From Flavobacterium antarcticum DSM 19726 (lineage in GTDB: Bacteria; Bacteroidota; Bacteroidia; Flavobacteriales; Flavobacteriaceae), in the NCBI RefSeq assembly GCF_000419685.1, contig NZ_ATTM01000006.1, forward strand, positions 186,001-250,000: a DNA stretch of 64,000 nucleotides, read 5' to 3'. The position numbers and the translations under genes are program-made. This document shows, piece after piece, positions 8,139-18,351 of the stretch. Position 1 is the first letter of the stretch. Every line of letters begins with the position of its first letter. Under the pieces are notes generated by a model that saw only the letters and a list, made by a program, of their open reading frames with translations, did not search any database and had not been told where the DNA came from.

Positions 8139-9935
8139 CTAGAAATCGAATTTATAACTCGCTCCTAAAAGTACTTGGAATTGTTGAACTGGATAATTCA
8201 ACCATTTTTCATACGCTTGATTTGCAATATTATTTGCTTTCACAAAAGCAGTCAAACGTTCGTTGTACTTATAACCTACGTTTAAGTTGGCGTCAAAATA
8301 AGCTTCTAAAGTTCTTTTTCCAGCACCTATCTCCGTGAATGATTGATCTACTTGAAAATCCATTCGTTCTCCTACGAAATATACATTTGCACCTGCAAAC
8401 CATTTTTTAGTGATGTTAACGTTTAAGTTAGAGCCCACTTTTATCTGAGGTAAATTCCAAGCTTCTTGCTGCAAATCTACATTGTAAGAACTGAACGACG
8501 CATTTATTCCAAAAGCTACGTTTTTAGAAAAATCGGCTTTTAATTCCCCAAAGAAGTTCATCGTTTTCATATTATCATACACCACAGAAAATGAGTTTCC
8601 ATATCCATAAAATTCATTTGCAGCATCCTGAGAATATTCGTTAGATAAGAATAACGCTTTATTTTTCTCGTTTAAATACGATCCACGAACGTTATAACTT
8701 ACCGCATTGGTCAATTTCCCTTTCAATCCCACATAGATATCATACTGGCTATCTGTTGGCGTAATCATTTGCGTAGGCGATAAAAATGGGTTGACATTTG
8801 TAAAATCACGGTAGCTATTTTGTTGCAATCCACCTTCTGCACCTGCATAAGCAATCATCAAATCACCAACCACTTTATAAGATGCAGTAACTTTAGGATA
8901 GAAGAACAATTTACCTTCCGTTCCACCATCCACGCCATCGTATTTATTTGCTAAAACCGATAAATAAGTTACTTCAGCTCCGACGTTTACAGACAAATCG
9001 TCTTTCAACAATTGAAAATTAGGATTAGCACTCAAAATTACATTTGAATTTTCTCCTGGAAAAGTGGTTGCAGGATTTAAAGGTTGATCCGAATAGGCTT
9101 GGTCAAATTTTGCATTCAAATAATCTACAGTGAAGTTTAATTTGAAGAAATAATCAGCAACTCCTAAGTTAATCGAGGGTTTGAATAACACATGATTTTC
9201 TTCAGAACCTGTTGCGTCCCAAAAGCGGTTGTATTTTATAGTCGCTTTATCGAAGAAACTATCTGTCGCTCCAATGCTTCCACCAATGTAAAAATTGTGA
9301 TAGGTTTGTTGCGGATCGATTGAATTAATTAAAGCATTCTGGTCTACTTCTGATAAATTATCTCCGAAATATTTAGGCAAACCGTACCAATTGTACACTT
9401 GGTTTTGATACCCCAAATCAAGATTCCAATTGTACGAATCGTGTTTACTTCCGTACGTCAAATCCAATCCCGTATCATAGAATTTATCGTCTAATTTAAC
9501 GCCTTTTATATTTCCTTGAGACGATTGATGACGTAACATTCCCGCTACAAAATCAGTATCATTGACGTCTTCGGTAATGAACAATTCCGCATTTGCAGAA
9601 GCATAACTCCCAAATCCTAAAGTCGCATAATTTTTATACAAACGTTCTTGAGCCGTTTTGTCAACCGCTGCCGCACGACCTTTAGCAGGTGCGAATGTGG
9701 AAGCTACTGGAAAAGAAAAAATATTGTAATTAATCACTTCTTTTTTTGCCGTTTCCTCGTCGTCAAGCGTTGGCGTTTCCTTTACCTTAAAAGCATCCGA
9801 AACCGTTGGCGTGTAGGACTTCACTACATTCACCACTTCAGTTCCTATATTTTCGTCTTTTTTCTGTGCAAAAGTGGTTTGTAAACCTGCAAAAAGAAGT
9901 ACGATTGAAATTTTATAATTGATTTTGTGAATCAT
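8139..9935 (-). CDS. Outer-membrane beta-barrel protein, TonB-receptor-like without a plug
   Basis: A 598-residue protein with a Sec signal peptide ending near TTFAQ. A short periplasmic-looking segment (residues 25-95) follows, and then alternating amphipathic strands to a C-terminal phenylalanine (SYKFDF), the usual barrel-assembly signal. The barrel resembles TonB-dependent receptors of Bacteroidetes, but I see no plug domain or carboxypeptidase-like N-domain, so it may be a porin-like or structural barrel. It follows a long TPR gene by 34 bases on the same strand, suggesting that the two products work together at the envelope. Confidence 0.7.
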   Translation of the reverse strand: MIHKINYKISIVLLFAGLQTTFAQKKDENIGTEVVNVVKSYTPTVSDAFKVKETPTLDDEETAKKEVINYNIFSFPVASTFAPAKGRAAAVDKTAQERLYKNYATLGFGSYASANAELFITEDVNDTDFVAGMLRHQSSQGNIKGVKLDDKFYDTGLDLTYGSKHDSYNWNLDLGYQNQVYNWYGLPKYFGDNLSEVDQNALINSIDPQQTYHNFYIGGSIGATDSFFDKATIKYNRFWDATGSEENHVLFKPSINLGVADYFFKLNFTVDYLNAKFDQAYSDQPLNPATTFPGENSNVILSANPNFQLLKDDLSVNVGAEVTYLSVLANKYDGVDGGTEGKLFFYPKVTASYKVVGDLMIAYAGAEGGLQQNSYRDFTNVNPFLSPTQMITPTDSQYDIYVGLKGKLTNAVSYNVRGSYLNEKNKALFLSNEYSQDAANEFYGYGNSFSVVYDNMKTMNFFGELKADFSKNVAFGINASFSSYNVDLQQEAWNLPQIKVGSNLNVNITKKWFAGANVYFVGERMDFQVDQSFTEIGAGKRTLEAYFDANLNVGYKYNERLTAFVKANNIANQAYEKWLNYPVQQFQVLLGASYKFDF

Positions 9936-9969
9936 CTTTTTTGTTTTGAAAATTTAAAATAAAGCCGAT

Positions 9970-12900
9970 TTAGTTTTGAATCGATGAGTTGGTTTTAGCT
10001 TCCTCTGCTTTCAATAAAGCCAAGTTTTCTTGTGCTTCTGCAATTACATCTGGATATTCAGAGAAGTTTTTCACAACTGCTTCTAAAATTACGTTCGCTT
10101 GGTAACTGTCTTTTAAAGCGTAGAAATTTTTCGCCATTAAAACCAATCCTTTGGCTCCAAAGTATTTGTAACCGGAATAATCTTTGGCTAATTTCTGAAC
10201 CGTTTTATTCGACTCTTCATATTTACCGTCTTTATTTTTAAAATAAGCATCGTAGTACAAAGCTTCTGCGGCAACTTCTCCTTTGGCAATCGTCAATAAT
10301 TTGGCGTAAGCCGAACGAATTTTTGCTTCATCTTTCGTCTTCACTGCTGAACGTGCTACTATAATTTGAGCGTCACTTCTTATTTTATCATCTGTTTTTG
10401 GGTTTGCCAGAACTTTATCTGCCGAAGCCACTGCATTCGCATAATCTTCCTTATCGTAATACGCCTTCATCAAGTTCGCTTGCGCAAAAGTGACGTTTTG
10501 TGGAAAATCAGCTTCTGCTTCTAAACGTCTCAAAACAGGAATCGCTTTATCGTAATTCTTAGCTTTCAAATAAATAGAAGAAAGTCTTGCCAATGCTTGT
10601 TCTGTATATTCACTACGTGGTTTTGCAATCACAAATTCATAATTCGGAATTGCGTTATTTTCTAAATTATCTGCAAAATACAATTGACCTAAATAGAAAT
10701 TCGCTTTTAACGAGTGAATGCCGTTTGGAAATTTCGCTACATAAGTATTAAATCCTGAAATTGCTTGTTTCGTATTGTTTTGCAAATACTGTTTTTCAGC
10801 CGATTCATAGGTGTCGTTGTCCAATTCAGCATCTGAAATTTCGATGTAATCCAACGTTTTAACCCAATTTGCATATTCGTCCACCTTTCCGCTGTCCACA
10901 TAAATCAATCGCGCTGTTGAAACCGCTTGCAATGCTTCTTGTGTGTTTGGAAATTCACCCGCAACTTTCTTAAATTTAACCAATGCTTGTTGCGATTGGT
11001 CGCCGTTGTAATAAATTAATCCTTGACGCAAAATCGATTTTCCGGTGTAAGAACCGTTTTTATATTCTGCAATTAATTTGTCGTACGTCTTTAAAGCGTC
11101 TGCTGTTTTATTTTCCGCGGTGTATGTATTTGCTAGTTCATATAAAGCATCATCACGGTATTTTGATTTGGTAAATTTGGTAATAAAGTTGTTTAAATCC
11201 TCAATTTTCTTCTCATTTCGCTGCACAAATCCGTAACTAATCGCTTTTTGAAAAGCCGCATAATCCGAATCAATACCATTCATTTCGATGGATTTATTGT
11301 ACGCTTCCATCGCTGGCCAATATTTTCCAGTAACGAAATTACTATCTCCCGAACGTAAAAGTGCATCGTTCAATCGCACCTTGTCGGCTTTGTTGCTTTT
11401 AATATAAGCATCAAAACTAGCAACCGCTTGTTCGTAATTTTTCAATTTGAAATAGGTGTAACCAATATTGTAATCGATGTTTTTAAATTCCGGCGTATTT
11501 TTCGCTTCTGCATTCCCTTCAAATTGCTTGAAACTGATTAAAGCTTCGCTAAAATTATCCAATACATATTCTGTTTCCGCTTTCCAAAAAGTAGCACGAG
11601 CCACAAATTTAGCATCGCGTGGTTCTGCAATTGATTTTTTAAACATTGCTAACGCATCACTGTAATTTCCGTCCGTGTACAATTCAATTCCACGATAGAA
11701 TGTTACTTTTTGATACGCTTGTTTGTTTTCAAAACTTTTATTTTTCTCTAATAAAACCAATGCTTCCTTATAGTTCTTTGACGTAATGTATGAGTTAATC
11801 AATAACGTTTCCACTACAGGATTGTTAGCGTTCGTTGGATATTTCTGAATAAAAGAAGCCAAAACACTTGGAATACTTTGGTATGGATTTCCAATTTCAT
11901 AACTCAATTTAGCGTAATTCAAATAAGCATCTTCTTGGATTTTTAAGTCAAATTCCATTTCAGAAGCACTTTTAAACGCATTTAATGCTTGTTGCTTCTT
12001 ATCTGTTTTCAAATAACTTTCTCCTAAATGGTAATACGCATTTTGAGCTACAGCATCTTTCCCGTCAATAATTTTATTGAATTGCGCAATTGCATTTTCG
12101 TACTCTTTTTGTTGGTAATAGGCATAACCCAACATGTAATAATCGGTGTTATTCCACTTGCCTTTTTTACCACGGTAGTCTTTCAAATAAGGAATTGCTT
12201 GGTCGTATTGCTTTAAGTTGAAATAACTTTCCCCAATAATTTTACTCAATTCTGATTTTTCAGCAGCATTCGATTTGGCCATTGCTTTTTTACCCAAATC
12301 AATCGCATCTTGAAACTTCCCACCTTTGAAACTCATGTCGGCTTTAAAATAAGACATTTTATCATCGTATTTTTGTTCTCCGGCTACTTGTTCAAATTGC
12401 TTCGTAGCTTCTACATAATCGTCCGCTTCATAAGCCATGAAACCAAGATAATACTTCGCTTGTGAACCGTATTCTTTCGAATTTGAAACTTTATTAAAGT
12501 AAGTGGTCGCTTCTTTTTTATTCTTAGAATTATAAAAAACGTATCCTTTCTGGAAATTGAATTTATCACGTTCGTCATTCGTTAACGTGCTTTCATCAAC
12601 TTTGTCAAACCACTCCATCGCTTGCTGATATTGACCTTGCTCGAAATAAAATTGAGCAACTTCTGTATACGCTTGATTTGTTTTTGAACTTGTAGGATAG
12701 TTTTGAATGAACTTTTCCATCAATTCATCGGCTCCATTTTGGTTCAGTCGAATGGCACAAATAGCAACATAATAAGCACAATCCGCCTGAATATCCATTT
12801 GGCTGTTTTGCTGCTGCACATCGATAAAAAGAAGTTGAGCTGACAAGTATTGTTTGTCTTTGTAAAGTTCGACCGCTCGATTAAAATCTTTCAAGTGGTG

Positions 12901-12987
12901 CGTATAAATTTCTGATTGTTGAGCAGAAACGGTGGTGGTAACTCCCGCACTTAATAACGGGAACAATAGCCAAGAATATTTATGCAT
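9970..12987 (-). CDS. Large periplasmic tetratricopeptide repeat protein
   Basis: A 1005-residue protein with a cleavable signal peptide (cleavage near TTVSAQ). It is built almost wholly of TPR-like helix pairs, for example 'YYHLGESYLKTDKKQQALNA' and 'YNIGYTYFKLKNYEQAVASF'. About 20 or more repeats span residues 30-985. Such proteins act as scaffolds, and here the exported location and the adjacent barrel gene suggest an envelope assembly. It is longer than YbgF/CpoB-type proteins and lacks their coiled coil. It is the first gene of a likely two-gene operon. Confidence 0.8.
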   Translation of the reverse strand: MHKYSWLLFPLLSAGVTTTVSAQQSEIYTHHLKDFNRAVELYKDKQYLSAQLLFIDVQQQNSQMDIQADCAYYVAICAIRLNQNGADELMEKFIQNYPTSSKTNQAYTEVAQFYFEQGQYQQAMEWFDKVDESTLTNDERDKFNFQKGYVFYNSKNKKEATTYFNKVSNSKEYGSQAKYYLGFMAYEADDYVEATKQFEQVAGEQKYDDKMSYFKADMSFKGGKFQDAIDLGKKAMAKSNAAEKSELSKIIGESYFNLKQYDQAIPYLKDYRGKKGKWNNTDYYMLGYAYYQQKEYENAIAQFNKIIDGKDAVAQNAYYHLGESYLKTDKKQQALNAFKSASEMEFDLKIQEDAYLNYAKLSYEIGNPYQSIPSVLASFIQKYPTNANNPVVETLLINSYITSKNYKEALVLLEKNKSFENKQAYQKVTFYRGIELYTDGNYSDALAMFKKSIAEPRDAKFVARATFWKAETEYVLDNFSEALISFKQFEGNAEAKNTPEFKNIDYNIGYTYFKLKNYEQAVASFDAYIKSNKADKVRLNDALLRSGDSNFVTGKYWPAMEAYNKSIEMNGIDSDYAAFQKAISYGFVQRNEKKIEDLNNFITKFTKSKYRDDALYELANTYTAENKTADALKTYDKLIAEYKNGSYTGKSILRQGLIYYNGDQSQQALVKFKKVAGEFPNTQEALQAVSTARLIYVDSGKVDEYANWVKTLDYIEISDAELDNDTYESAEKQYLQNNTKQAISGFNTYVAKFPNGIHSLKANFYLGQLYFADNLENNAIPNYEFVIAKPRSEYTEQALARLSSIYLKAKNYDKAIPVLRRLEAEADFPQNVTFAQANLMKAYYDKEDYANAVASADKVLANPKTDDKIRSDAQIIVARSAVKTKDEAKIRSAYAKLLTIAKGEVAAEALYYDAYFKNKDGKYEESNKTVQKLAKDYSGYKYFGAKGLVLMAKNFYALKDSYQANVILEAVVKNFSEYPDVIAEAQENLALLKAEEAKTNSSIQN

Positions 12988-13191
12988 TAGGTTTGGTTTT
13001 TAAAAGTCAAATATATCAAATTCCTTTGGGTATAACGCACTAAAATCAGGATTTAGTATATTCGTTTTAACACTTTTTTCCTAAAATAACAAAACTTTAG
13101 GGAAATGCTATTTTATCGCAATTGAAAGTACATTTTATTTTGAATACCACTTGAAAGGTACTACTTTTACGACTCTAAAATTATTTTTACC

Positions 13192-13875
13192 ATGTCGCAA
13201 AACATACTTTTTTTAAGAAATGTAAACATCTATCAAGAAAAAAACATGATCCTTTCCAATGTGAATTTGGAAGTGAATCACGGTGAATTTATTTACATCA
13301 TTGGTAAAACCGGTTCTGGGAAAAGTAGTTTAATGAAAACACTTTATGCCGATTTACCTTTGCAAGAAGGTCAAGCAAGTATTGTGGATTATGATTTAGC
13401 GACCTTAAAAGAAAGTGACATTCCTTATTTGCGAAGAAAAATTGGAATCGTATTTCAAGATTTCAAACTACTTCCCGACCGTAGCATCAATGAAAACATG
13501 CTTTTTGTTTTGAAAGCAACGGGCTGGAAAGATAAAGTGGAAATGCAACATAAAATCGATGAAGTTTTAGAAAAAGTAGACATGAAAGCGTCTTCTTACA
13601 AAATGCCACACCAACTTTCAGGTGGGGAACAACAACGCGTTGCCATTGCAAGAGCTTTGTTAAACGACCCGGAATTAATTTTGGCAGATGAGCCTACTGG
13701 AAATTTAGATCCACAAACGAGTGTAGAAGTGATGTCGGTTTTGCGAAAAATCAACGAAAATGGAAAAACCGTAATTATGGCGACGCACGATTACGCTTTA
13801 ATTATGAAGTTTCCAGGAAAAACACTAAAATGTGAAGGCGGAACTATTTTTGAAGTAGTGCAACGAGCCGTATAA
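13192..13875 (+). CDS. ftsE: Cell-division ABC transporter ATP-binding protein FtsE
   Basis: A 227-residue ABC ATPase. The Walker A motif is GKTGSGKS (residues 38-45), the Q-loop is GIVFQDFKLLPDR, the signature is LSGGEQQR, Walker B is LILADEPTGNLD, and the switch histidine is in ATHD. The FQDFKLLPDR sequence is typical of FtsE, which with FtsX controls peptidoglycan hydrolases at the division site. FtsX is not in the window. A glycosyltransferase begins two bases after the stop codon, so ftsE appears to head the polysaccharide genes. Confidence 0.9.
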   Translation: MSQNILFLRNVNIYQEKNMILSNVNLEVNHGEFIYIIGKTGSGKSSLMKTLYADLPLQEGQASIVDYDLATLKESDIPYLRRKIGIVFQDFKLLPDRSINENMLFVLKATGWKDKVEMQHKIDEVLEKVDMKASSYKMPHQLSGGEQQRVAIARALLNDPELILADEPTGNLDPQTSVEVMSVLRKINENGKTVIMATHDYALIMKFPGKTLKCEGGTIFEVVQRAV

Positions 13876-13877
13876 TA

Positions 13878-14780
13878 ATGATTTCCTTATTAATTCCAAC
13901 GTATAATTACAATGTTCATCCGCTCGTTTTAGAGTTGAATCAACAATGCAAACAATGTGGAATTGATTTTCAAATTATAGTTTTAGATGACGCCGGAACT
14001 CTATTCTTCGACGAAAACCAAGCAATTAACAGCATTGAAAACTGTACTTTTACATCAAACGATCACAATATCGGTCGAAGTAAAATGCGAAATCTTTTGG
14101 CAAAAAAAGCAACGTATAATTGGTTGCTTTTCTTAGATGCTGATACAATACCACTGCATTCTAATTTCATTTCAAACTACGTTGCATTTACTTCAAAAGT
14201 AGATCAAATTATTTATGGAGGAATAAAGTACAGTGTTGAATTTCCCACAAAAAACAGTACTTTACGGTGGTTTTACGGAAAAAAAAGAGAAGCAATTGAA
14301 GCGGAACAAAGAAATTTAAATCCTTACATTTCGTTTCTTACTTTGAATTTTATGATTCCAAAAGCTTTTTTTAAAGTTGTACAATTCAACGAAGACATTC
14401 CTAATCTCCGGCATGAAGACACGTTGTTTTCATTTGAGTTATCAAAGAAAAAGATTCCGATTTTGCATATTGACAATCCGATCATTCATTTGGGTTTAGA
14501 TACGAACGAAGCATTTTTAAACAAAACAAGATTATCTGTTATTGCTTTAAAAAATTTGGTTGACACAAATCTGATCGACGCTAATTACGTTCGGTTAGCT
14601 ACGGTTGCAAAAACAATACACAAATTAAAATTAAATTTATTTTCTGCTTGGTTCTTTACTACTTTCAAGTCTAAAATGGAACAACAACTCTGTTCAAAAA
14701 ACCCTAGCATGTTCCTATTTGACATTTACCGTCTTTTCTACTATTCTACTCTATTTGAGAAAAAAAATCAAGAGAAATGA
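13878..14780 (+). CDS. Family 2 glycosyltransferase
   Basis: A 300-residue GT-A fold enzyme. The N-terminus ISLLIPTYNYN is the usual nucleotide-sugar binding strand, and LFLDADTIP near residue 90 holds the metal-binding DxD motif. The acceptor region has NLRHEDTLFSFEL with the ED pair common in GT2. There is no membrane segment, so it acts on the cytoplasmic face. The gene lies two bases after ftsE and overlaps the next glycosyltransferase by four bases (ATGA). Donor and acceptor sugars are unknown. Confidence 0.88.
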   Translation: MISLLIPTYNYNVHPLVLELNQQCKQCGIDFQIIVLDDAGTLFFDENQAINSIENCTFTSNDHNIGRSKMRNLLAKKATYNWLLFLDADTIPLHSNFISNYVAFTSKVDQIIYGGIKYSVEFPTKNSTLRWFYGKKREAIEAEQRNLNPYISFLTLNFMIPKAFFKVVQFNEDIPNLRHEDTLFSFELSKKKIPILHIDNPIIHLGLDTNEAFLNKTRLSVIALKNLVDTNLIDANYVRLATVAKTIHKLKLNLFSAWFFTTFKSKMEQQLCSKNPSMFLFDIYRLFYYSTLFEKKNQEK

Positions 14781-15931
14781 AAGTATTAATTGTCAACAAT
14801 TATCTACAAAGTTCGATTGGTGGAGTAGAAAATTACCTGCAATCACTGGTTTCCTATTCGGAAGGAAATTCTCCAGAAATTACTTTTAGATGGTTTGGCG
14901 TTGAAAACAAAAAGACTAAAATTTATCAAAAATTTTATAATGCGGCAACAACCAAAGCGATCATTGCAGAAATTGATACTTTTAAGCCTGATTTGATTCA
15001 TTGTTTCAGCATTGGAGCCACTGTAACTCCTCATTTCATGCGGTATGCAAAGGAACAATCAATTCCCATAATTTACTCTTTTCACGATTATTATTACATT
15101 TGTCCGAAAGGATTCATGCTCAACAACCAAGAAAATGAGCTATACAAAAAACACCGTATTCTAGATTGTGTGTTGCATCATCGACCTAAAATAAACGTTT
15201 TTTATGATGGTTTACTGAATTTAAAACAAAGCTACCACAAATCAATAATCAAAAAACATATTGATTACTATCTAGCACCTTCAGAACAACTTACTGAGAT
15301 TATTGCTTGTGAGTTTAATAAACCCGGCGAACTACTTGCAAATCCTGTTGTTTTCTCGAATCCAAATTTGAATACCCAAAATTCCGATTACCTACTTTTT
15401 GTAGGTCGATTAATAGAGGAAAAAGGTGTTTTAACACTTTTGAAAGCGTTCCAACAAGTCCTAAAAAACCATCCCAACGAACAATTAAAAATAGTAGGTT
15501 CAGGCAATTTTCAAGATGAATTAGAACAGTATGTTTCAATTCATAAAATCAAAAATGTTGCTTTTTTAGGATCCAAAAATCGCGACGAATTAATGCTTTT
15601 GTACGCTTCCGCCAAATTTACTATCGTTCCCAGCGAAATTTTAGAATCCTATGGAAACGTTGTTTTAGAAAGTTTTGCCTTTGATAAAACGGTAATCAGC
15701 AGCAATCTTATCGGTTTTCAAAAGGAGATTACGGAAACCAATAGCGGATTAATTTTCCCGTACGGAAACGTTCAAAAATTAGCAGAAGCGATTGAAAAAC
15801 TCCTTACTAATACTGAGTTGAGAAAAGAATTAGAACAAAATGGAATGCGATATGTCAAAAATTTATCGATTGAAAACCATTTGCAGCACTTACAAATGAT
15901 CTACAATAAAGTTTTGAAAAGGGAACTTTAA
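14777..15931 (+). CDS. Family 4 glycosyltransferase
   Basis: A 384-residue GT-B enzyme. The N-terminal domain begins KVLIVNNYLQSSIGGVENYL, with the glycine-rich acceptor loop. The C-terminal domain has LLFVGRLIEEKGVLTLLKAF and the donor-binding segment ending in PSEILESYGNVVLESFAF, which holds the E-x7-E retaining motif. It overlaps the preceding GT2 by four bases and converges on fdtA with a short 3' overlap. It probably extends a surface glycan. Specificity cannot be read from the sequence. Confidence 0.9.
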   Translation: MKVLIVNNYLQSSIGGVENYLQSLVSYSEGNSPEITFRWFGVENKKTKIYQKFYNAATTKAIIAEIDTFKPDLIHCFSIGATVTPHFMRYAKEQSIPIIYSFHDYYYICPKGFMLNNQENELYKKHRILDCVLHHRPKINVFYDGLLNLKQSYHKSIIKKHIDYYLAPSEQLTEIIACEFNKPGELLANPVVFSNPNLNTQNSDYLLFVGRLIEEKGVLTLLKAFQQVLKNHPNEQLKIVGSGNFQDELEQYVSIHKIKNVAFLGSKNRDELMLLYASAKFTIVPSEILESYGNVVLESFAFDKTVISSNLIGFQKEITETNSGLIFPYGNVQKLAEAIEKLLTNTELRKELEQNGMRYVKNLSIENHLQHLQMIYNKVLKREL

Positions 15932-16323
15932 GCTTTTATTTCTTTTAAAAATTCGTCAAAATCCCGCACATAATCACTTTCATCAAAAACTGCTGAGGCA
16001 ATAACTAAGCAAACACTTCCTGAAGAGAAATTATTGAGTTCGCGCCAAATTCCGGCATTAATGAGTAAACCTTCAAATGGTTTATTTAGTGTAACCGTTT
16101 TTTGCTCGAAACCGTCGTTCAAAACAACATCAAAGCTACCACTTAAAGCAATTAAGAATTCTTTTTGTTCAATATGCGAATGTCCGCCACGTTCAGCACC
16201 ACTTGGCACATCATATAAATAGTACACCCTTTTAAATTCAAATGGTAGAACATCGTTTTCGATGACCGATAAATTTCCTCGATTGTCTTCAATTTTCGGA
16301 ATTGAAATTAGTGCTATATTCAT
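15928..16323 (-). CDS. fdtA: Sugar 3,4-ketoisomerase, FdtA/QdtA cupin family
   Basis: A 131-residue single-cupin protein. The family signatures are DNRGNLSVIEN near residue 12, GAERGGHSHIEQKEFLIALSG with the two active-site histidines, and DESDYVRDFDEFL at the C-terminus. FdtA/QdtA enzymes isomerise dTDP-4-keto-6-deoxyglucose to the 3-keto sugar before transamination to Fuc3N or Qui3N. I chose the ATG of MNIALIS, whose ATGA overlaps the upstream glycosyltransferase stop. The longer frame would run back into that gene. Partners are the aminotransferase and acyltransferase at 20.8-23.0 kb. RmlA/RmlB are not here. Confidence 0.85.
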   Translation of the reverse strand: MNIALISIPKIEDNRGNLSVIENDVLPFEFKRVYYLYDVPSGAERGGHSHIEQKEFLIALSGSFDVVLNDGFEQKTVTLNKPFEGLLINAGIWRELNNFSSGSVCLVIASAVFDESDYVRDFDEFLKEIKA

Positions 16324-17402
16324 TTTACAAGTTTGTTTAAATGCAGTAAATCTAACCATTTTTCCTGAATCGCATCCGCTGAAAATTGATCCACAGATGA
16401 TTTTGCGTTCATTTTACAAAAAGCAAGTAGCTGAACGTCATTTGCCAGTCGATTAATTGCTTCTTCTAAAGCGGTGAAATTTTGATTTTCAACCAATAAC
16501 CCGTTGTATTCATTAACAATCATTTCACTCGGACCCGTTTCACAATCAAAAGAAACCACGGGAATTCCTGTGTGTAACGTTTCTAAAATCACCATCGGAA
16601 AACCTTCATATTGACTTGTCAAAACTAAAAATTCGGCGTTTTTTGTGTAACAAGTCGGATCTGCTTTAAAACCTAAAAGATGAATGAAATCTTTTCTGTC
16701 CAGATTTTCAATCAGTTGTTCCAAATTAGCTTGTTCTTCACCTTCTCCTAAAATTACTAAATGAATTTCTTGATCCGGTAAATCTGATGAACTGTACGTT
16801 TCAATCAATTTATCGAGCTGTTTCATCTTTACCATTCTACCAATAGCGATGATGTATTTAAAAGGAAGTACATTTTCTAAACAAGGCAAATCTATTTTCT
16901 TTGCAATACAATTCGAGATCACAACTCCTTGGTCAAACTGATATTCGGTATTGATCTTCTCATTCATCTTGCTTGAAACCGCAACTATTTTATAAATCTT
17001 ATTGAACATTTGCTGTGCGACCCAACTATTATTGGTAAAATGAATCGGCAAAACGCTTGTATGAACGGTATAAATGGTTTTAAATCCTGAGTAAATATAA
17101 TGCAGAAAGACCAATTCCATCAACGGATTGTTACGGTTTCGAAAATCGATGATGTAATCAAATTGATGTGTTTCAAGGTATTTTCTTAACTTGAAATATT
17201 TCTGATATTTAGAATATTTACCCAAATTCAGCAAAGTTCCAAAATAGGGATATTCAACGTCGTCTTCTAAAACAATGATGTGAACGTCGCATTCGGCATT
17301 GTGCAATAATTGTGATGCGGTACTCAAAGCGCGTTCCATTCCACCTTTTGCTAGAAGGTAACCAATAAGTGCTATTTTAGTGTTTTTGTTTTGGTTTGCC
17401 AA
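16320..17402 (-). CDS. Family 4 glycosyltransferase
   Basis: A 360-residue GT-B enzyme. The N-terminal domain contains IALIGYLLAKGGMERALSTA. The C-terminal domain has YIIAIGRMVKMKQLDKLIE and VLTSQYEGFPMVILETLHTG, the E-x7-E donor site. It starts at a TTG, and no in-frame ATG precedes the conserved first strand. A candidate -7 element TATATTTG lies at 17425-17432 on the minus strand, about 20 bases upstream. It is coupled to fdtA by an ATGA overlap. Confidence 0.88.
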   Translation of the reverse strand: MANQNKNTKIALIGYLLAKGGMERALSTASQLLHNAECDVHIIVLEDDVEYPYFGTLLNLGKYSKYQKYFKLRKYLETHQFDYIIDFRNRNNPLMELVFLHYIYSGFKTIYTVHTSVLPIHFTNNSWVAQQMFNKIYKIVAVSSKMNEKINTEYQFDQGVVISNCIAKKIDLPCLENVLPFKYIIAIGRMVKMKQLDKLIETYSSSDLPDQEIHLVILGEGEEQANLEQLIENLDRKDFIHLLGFKADPTCYTKNAEFLVLTSQYEGFPMVILETLHTGIPVVSFDCETGPSEMIVNEYNGLLVENQNFTALEEAINRLANDVQLLAFCKMNAKSSVDQFSADAIQEKWLDLLHLNKLVK

Positions 17403-17451
17403 TGCTGAATTGTTATTTTCGTAACAAATATAAAACTCTTATCTCAACTTT

Positions 17452-18351
17452 ATGCACAACACGCCGTTAGTTACCGTAATTTGTTTGTGCTACAACCATG
17501 CTGCATTTGTAGTTGCCTCTTTAGAATCAGCTCTCAAGCAATCGCACCCCAATGTAGAATTGATTATTGCCGACGATTGTTCCACAGACAATTCGGTAGA
17601 AGTGATTGAGCGTTGGTTGAAAAATCATCCGGAAATTCCGTTTATATCAAATTTAGAAAATGTAGGCAATACAAAAACATTTAATAAATGTTTGAAATTA
17701 GCCAAAGGCGCTTACATTATTGACCTTGCCGCGGACGATGTTTTGAAAGTTGATTGCATTGTCAAACAGCTAAAAGGCTTTGCAGAAAGCACATATGAAA
17801 ACGTAGGAATTGTGTACGGAAATGCCCAGTGGATTGATGAAAATGGCATTCACATACAAAATTATTTCCCTACAGATTCAAGCGGAAAAGGATTGGTTTC
17901 TCAACCGACAGGCGATATTTACCTCAGTCTATTAAATGGAAAAACGAAACTTTGTTCTATTTCTGCTTTAACTAAAAAAACGGTTTTTGACACACTCAAT
18001 GGCTACGACGAACACCTGGCGTATGAAGATTACGACTTGTGGATTCGTGCAGCTCGAAGTTTCCATGTTGATTATGTGGATGACATTTTGGTCCAGAAAA
18101 GAATGTTGGATACTTCAATGTTTGCTTTATCCACAAAGCGAAACGACGTTAAAACAAGACGCTTTAATTATTCCACTTATTTAATTTTACAGAAAGTTTT
18201 TGTGCTCAATAAAAGCAAAGCCGAATTTAAAGCCATGTTACTAAAAATAAAATTAGAAATGCAAGTCGCAATTCATACTAGAGATTTTGGCTTACTTTTA
18301 AAATACATACGCTTAGATCTAAAAGTGAGAAAGAAGATAATGCTGTATTAA
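17452..18351 (+). CDS. Family 2 glycosyltransferase
   Basis: A 299-residue GT-A enzyme. Motifs are VTVICLCYNHAAFV at the N-terminus, IIADDCSTDNSVEVI, a DLAADD segment at the DxD position, and LAYEDYDLWIR in the acceptor region. It is divergent from the GT4 upstream and converges on the flippase gene with a four-base overlap of stop codons. It is cytoplasmic and its sugar specificity is unknown. Confidence 0.88.
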   Translation: MHNTPLVTVICLCYNHAAFVVASLESALKQSHPNVELIIADDCSTDNSVEVIERWLKNHPEIPFISNLENVGNTKTFNKCLKLAKGAYIIDLAADDVLKVDCIVKQLKGFAESTYENVGIVYGNAQWIDENGIHIQNYFPTDSSGKGLVSQPTGDIYLSLLNGKTKLCSISALTKKTVFDTLNGYDEHLAYEDYDLWIRAARSFHVDYVDDILVQKRMLDTSMFALSTKRNDVKTRRFNYSTYLILQKVFVLNKSKAEFKAMLLKIKLEMQVAIHTRDFGLLLKYIRLDLKVRKKIMLY